NCBI GenBank assembly: GCA_902506225.1
Contig: LR733345.1
Span: 2,046,001 to 2,110,000 of the forward strand
Source of the DNA: Faucicola sp902506225
GTDB lineage: Bacteria > Pseudomonadota > Gammaproteobacteria > Pseudomonadales > Moraxellaceae
Direction: 5' to 3'
DNA length: 64,000 nucleotides
This document shows positions 62,401 to 64,000 of the stretch, one piece after another (positions within the stretch are counted from its first letter, which is position 1; each line of letters begins with the position of its first letter). Both the position numbers and the translations under genes were made by a program. The notes beneath the pieces were generated by a model that did no database searches, was not told the DNA's origin, and saw only the letters and a list, made by a program, of their open reading frames with translations.

Positions 62401-63309
62401 TTTAGTACCTGCTGGGTTGGCTATAGGACCCACTTTATTCAACGCACTGTTCATCAAGTCAATCGCTGAATTGCCATCTACGCTATTGGGCTCTCCATCA
62501 GTTAAAAAATAGATACCATTACCGCCACATTGTTGTTGGTTGCTACTTGTTACTGGAGTAACGGGCGAAAAATAGTTATTTGTATCTTTTGAAGAAGATT
62601 CTGCCAAATTAAACCCACTATTGGTAATATCTTTGGTAGTAGTGCCAAGCATATAAGACCCTACTTCAGCATAGGCATGCGCGCTGGGCGTGTTGGTTTC
62701 AGCATTTAAATTTCTAACAGCCTCTATCATTTTTTTTCGATTGTCTAGTGTAAATGGTTTAGCCGGATAAGCGATTACACCAGCATTTCTATTGTTATCA
62801 TAATAGAATTTTGCCAAACCTAAGTTATAACTGGTAAAGTTTGCGCCTGTGCCAAAGGCTTGTTTTGGATTAGCTAACATTGGTATCAGTGCTTGTTTTA
62901 GACGAGAAATGCGATCATAGTATCTTATATTGTTGACTGTACAATATGTAACATCATAATTGTTCGTTGCTGTTGTAACGTTACCATTATCATCATAAAT
63001 AGCTACTGGCACACTTTCTGTAGTTGGAGAAATCGGAATTGGAATAATAAATAACCAATCTACTTTACAATAATATTGTCCGTTTAATGTAGTGCCAACA
63101 TTATAATCATCAAGAATACTTCTTACACCCATACTACCCGAGTTATCAAACACCAGCATCACCGTTGCCCCACCTTGAGAGGCGGCTTTATACAGCTCAA
63201 TATCACTAGCATGGGTGGTTACGTTTGTAACCATCAAGCTACCAATAGCAATTGGCAACAGTTTGAAACTCATATTTGAACAGTAATTTTTGTTGCATGC
63301 TTGTTCCAT
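59419..63309 (-). CDS. pilY1: type IV pilus tip protein PilY1
   Basis: 1296-aa protein. After a signal region the N-terminal part has a VWA-like MIDAS (MLVFDNSGSMG). From about residue 620 the C-terminal beta-propeller of PilY1 follows, including the calcium-loop-like DRNYDGYTDFIYFADLGGRVW. PilY1 promotes pilus extension and surface adhesion and serves as a mechanosensor. The start 63309 has a GAGG site; an internal ATG at 63273 is the alternative. Minor pilin genes lie on both sides. Confidence 0.9.
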   Translation of the reverse strand: MEQACNKNYCSNMSFKLLPIAIGSLMVTNVTTHASDIELYKAASQGGATVMLVFDNSGSMGVRSILDDYNVGTTLNGQYYCKVDWLFIIPIPISPTTESVPVAIYDDNGNVTTATNNYDVTYCTVNNIRYYDRISRLKQALIPMLANPKQAFGTGANFTSYNLGLAKFYYDNNRNAGVIAYPAKPFTLDNRKKMIEAVRNLNAETNTPSAHAYAEVGSYMLGTTTKDITNSGFNLAESSSKDTNNYFSPVTPVTSSNQQQCGGNGIYFLTDGEPNSVDGNSAIDLMNSALNKVGPIANPAGTKLTVGTSTTCDANGLSSNSTTTGWNCMGKFSQLLRNTNNPVGREIITGTAGFGADFNDFANATKINNKYNCSIANSQNAQNLCKLGEKGYGFGEGGFYFVKTPDQLAASIKEFIAGVGNREIPAISTGTMSVPLDALNTQQSRGYAYTPILDPRPGVTDLWDGNLKKYFIRNSTVTSDAVGTTKVFDDLTGKFSASTYDIWNTITDTTRIDTQRPDKALPQVGGAFQQVFEKSGNDRNLWVNVNDTLTNIKVDPTTKKPSGFTALKPVLLIDLVKPTTVTSTTPDKRTPAVTSVLNNILVFMGYPAQNLSDMDDMTVLTGSQSKTPKNIGGVIHSLPQLVTYGIDLDTNGKFNATTRKDSVLYGSMDGALHLIDDSTGKEQFTFIPKEILDLQSDALIKGGKTTDSKLPYGVDAPWNVYTTYNITSNTKGSGDKAVTTNSYAAKQVFASGGLRMGGSSYYNLDITNPTTPSMVYSVGSNYANILAGQPKKADGTVDTTLKGMQNGTLGTTGDQAAFSRMGQSWGKPSVGFVRSGGKKVMVNFLPGGYDTRYETVNFAADSSNLAQGNAVYMVRVGEEKEDSTTKKVTIDTTSDKGKLLWWASYAASKNGTTTAARPTSVTLQKTEHSDLTASIVTEIRTVDRNYDGYTDFIYFADLGGRVWRADINNNKDTDNFRVDRVVKLLDVSDQKGGSDVAPRFYERPLFTVTDEVVEGSPIAQITVGTGNRSLPVSDKRDTNMPDAIYSFMDREAGKKDLFCYKTDAECKGTATSDPYLSQALVTKDLTVANLAKVTFTASDATIKTNMMKGVTDTTFKHGWYYPFEQWYKVNGIGASAVMSNVLETDRTKYQGMKMLNEPDAQNGLLFVSVYNPNVNLIAEGCSATVQGATQRMLMCLPFGNCGASGYNTTTGADGKPSTDYTKRSAALAGAGIIDNIITQSKPDEGGSLFGVLQLSCTGTDCDKATFNKPSTIDINTINSDGVNRDKVMNPREWWEK

Positions 63310-63389
63310 TTTCAGCTACCTCGGTGATATTTCACCTTAATATTTATTGATAAACGTATTTAAGATTAGTAATTTTAAATAAAAAATTT

Positions 63390-63998
63390 TTAACTCAGAC
63401 AGCTTACACCTACAGGTTCGTGTTTATAGCTCTGCATTTGGATATTATGGGGTACACCCAAATCCGTTAGACACTTGTCAATATCGTCAATTTTTTGCTT
63501 TAAACATCCTGCCACTGTATCTGTACCTGTAGATGTACTACCACCTAAGCTGACATTTGAACTAGTATAACTAGGGACAAGTGATACAGAATAACCATTA
63601 AAATAAACACAAGGTGACTCTTGAGTGCTTGAATTAGTGGCCAAATCATTACTTTCATCACTTCTAGCATGGCCTGATAACGGTACGACATCTTTTGCCT
63701 GTGCTAATTTGACAAAAGTCATTTGCGTCATTACACGACCTTCATTGACGTAATCATTCGGGTTTGTGGGATCACAAAATCCCCGATTTGCACCTTCCAA
63801 TATATTCCCTGCATTGTTTTTTTGAGTGATTTTATCAAGTCTAAATAAAGCACTCTCTCGTGGACGTACACAGAACACTGTCTCTGCATTAAAAGTATCT
63901 TCACCGGCTCGTGAGATATACCCTTGTAATGTATCAAGTCCGTTTCTAGTAGAGGAAGTGGAAGCCACTCGCAATCTATCTTCTTTTTCAACTTTGCC
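63390..63998 (-). CDS. minor pilin PilX- or PilW-like, C-terminal part (partial)
   Basis: An open frame enters at the right edge (GKVEKEDRLRVASTSSTRNGLDTL) and ends with cysteines (GVSCLS); about 202 codons are visible. The pilin helix would be outside the window. Immediately upstream of pilY1 the gene is normally pilX, so that is the best guess, with pilW as the alternative. The visible part is rich in Ser, Thr, Asn and contains Cys residues. Confidence 0.6.
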   Translation of the reverse strand, partial: GKVEKEDRLRVASTSSTRNGLDTLQGYISRAGEDTFNAETVFCVRPRESALFRLDKITQKNNAGNILEGANRGFCDPTNPNDYVNEGRVMTQMTFVKLAQAKDVVPLSGHARSDESNDLATNSSTQESPCVYFNGYSVSLVPSYTSSNVSLGGSTSTGTDTVAGCLKQKIDDIDKCLTDLGVPHNIQMQSYKHEPVGVSCLS

Positions 63999-64000
63999 AA

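Noticed and set aside
1..64000. tRNA genes, prophage, CRISPR-Cas
   Set aside because: I looked for tRNA cloverleaf landmarks, phage structural genes and repeat-spacer arrays and saw none. The mobile DNA present is insertion sequences and a plasmid mobilisation module.

Overview
The window looks like a draft-assembly piece of a Moraxellaceae chromosome (Moraxella/Faucicola or Psychrobacter type). This rests on overall protein character (pilA next to a pglL/tfpO-type ligase, CcoG/FixH, PotABCD, MnmC, an ESPR autotransporter) and moderate GC; the genus is inferred and not proven. Three single-N gaps (11043, 12316, 35352) sit at repeats, so joins at those points are not certain.

Layout. 1-5.9 kb: end of a small membrane protein, a PhzF-family isomerase, a 1002-aa autotransporter with a (Thr-Pro)9 linker, and a 2OG-Fe(II) prolyl-4-hydroxylase-like enzyme. 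5.9-9.3 kb: a complete ColE1-type mobilisation module on the minus strand (mobC/mbeC-like, HEN-type relaxase, and two accessory genes nested entirely inside the relaxase gene in another frame), followed by a hairpin-rich stretch that is a candidate oriT. 9.3-12.6 kb: a small coiled-coil ORF cut by an IS3-family element, a second near-identical IS copy bounded by assembly gaps, a tnpB fragment of an IS200/IS605-type element, and a tandem 60-bp repeat that carries its end hairpin.

13-44.7 kb is mostly core genome: potABCD polyamine uptake, glutathione reductase, an McrBC-like type IV restriction pair, an MHS-family symporter, Tag glycosylase, a BLUF blue-light receptor with a C-terminal membrane segment, an EamA/RarD transporter divergent from an Lrp/AsnC regulator, a split ThrE-type exporter (YjjP/YjjB), the radical-SAM protein YgiQ, an AT-rich orphan gene, a VWA lipoprotein, upp, the 5S end and the promoters of an rRNA operon whose 16S-23S body is missing from the assembly, ccoG-fixH, the yciV/yciB/yciI group, a BaiN-type flavoprotein, a decayed amino-acid permease and mnmC.

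44.7-64 kb is one coherent surface-structure region on the minus strand. In transcription order: minor pilin (pilX-like, partial), pilY1, fimU-like, pilE-like, then pilA with a sigma-54-type promoter, then a PglL/TfpO-type O-oligosaccharyltransferase, a polyprenyl-phosphate sugar transferase, the full pseudaminic acid pathway (pseB, pseC, pseF, a fused pseG-pseH, pseI), a flippase, a GT52 sialyltransferase-like enzyme, a GT14 enzyme and a GT2 enzyme. The last eleven are tightly packed or overlapping and probably form one operon. The simplest reading is a pathway that makes a pseudaminic-acid-containing glycan on a lipid carrier, flips it, and attaches it to protein, with the adjacent type IV pilin as the leading candidate acceptor.
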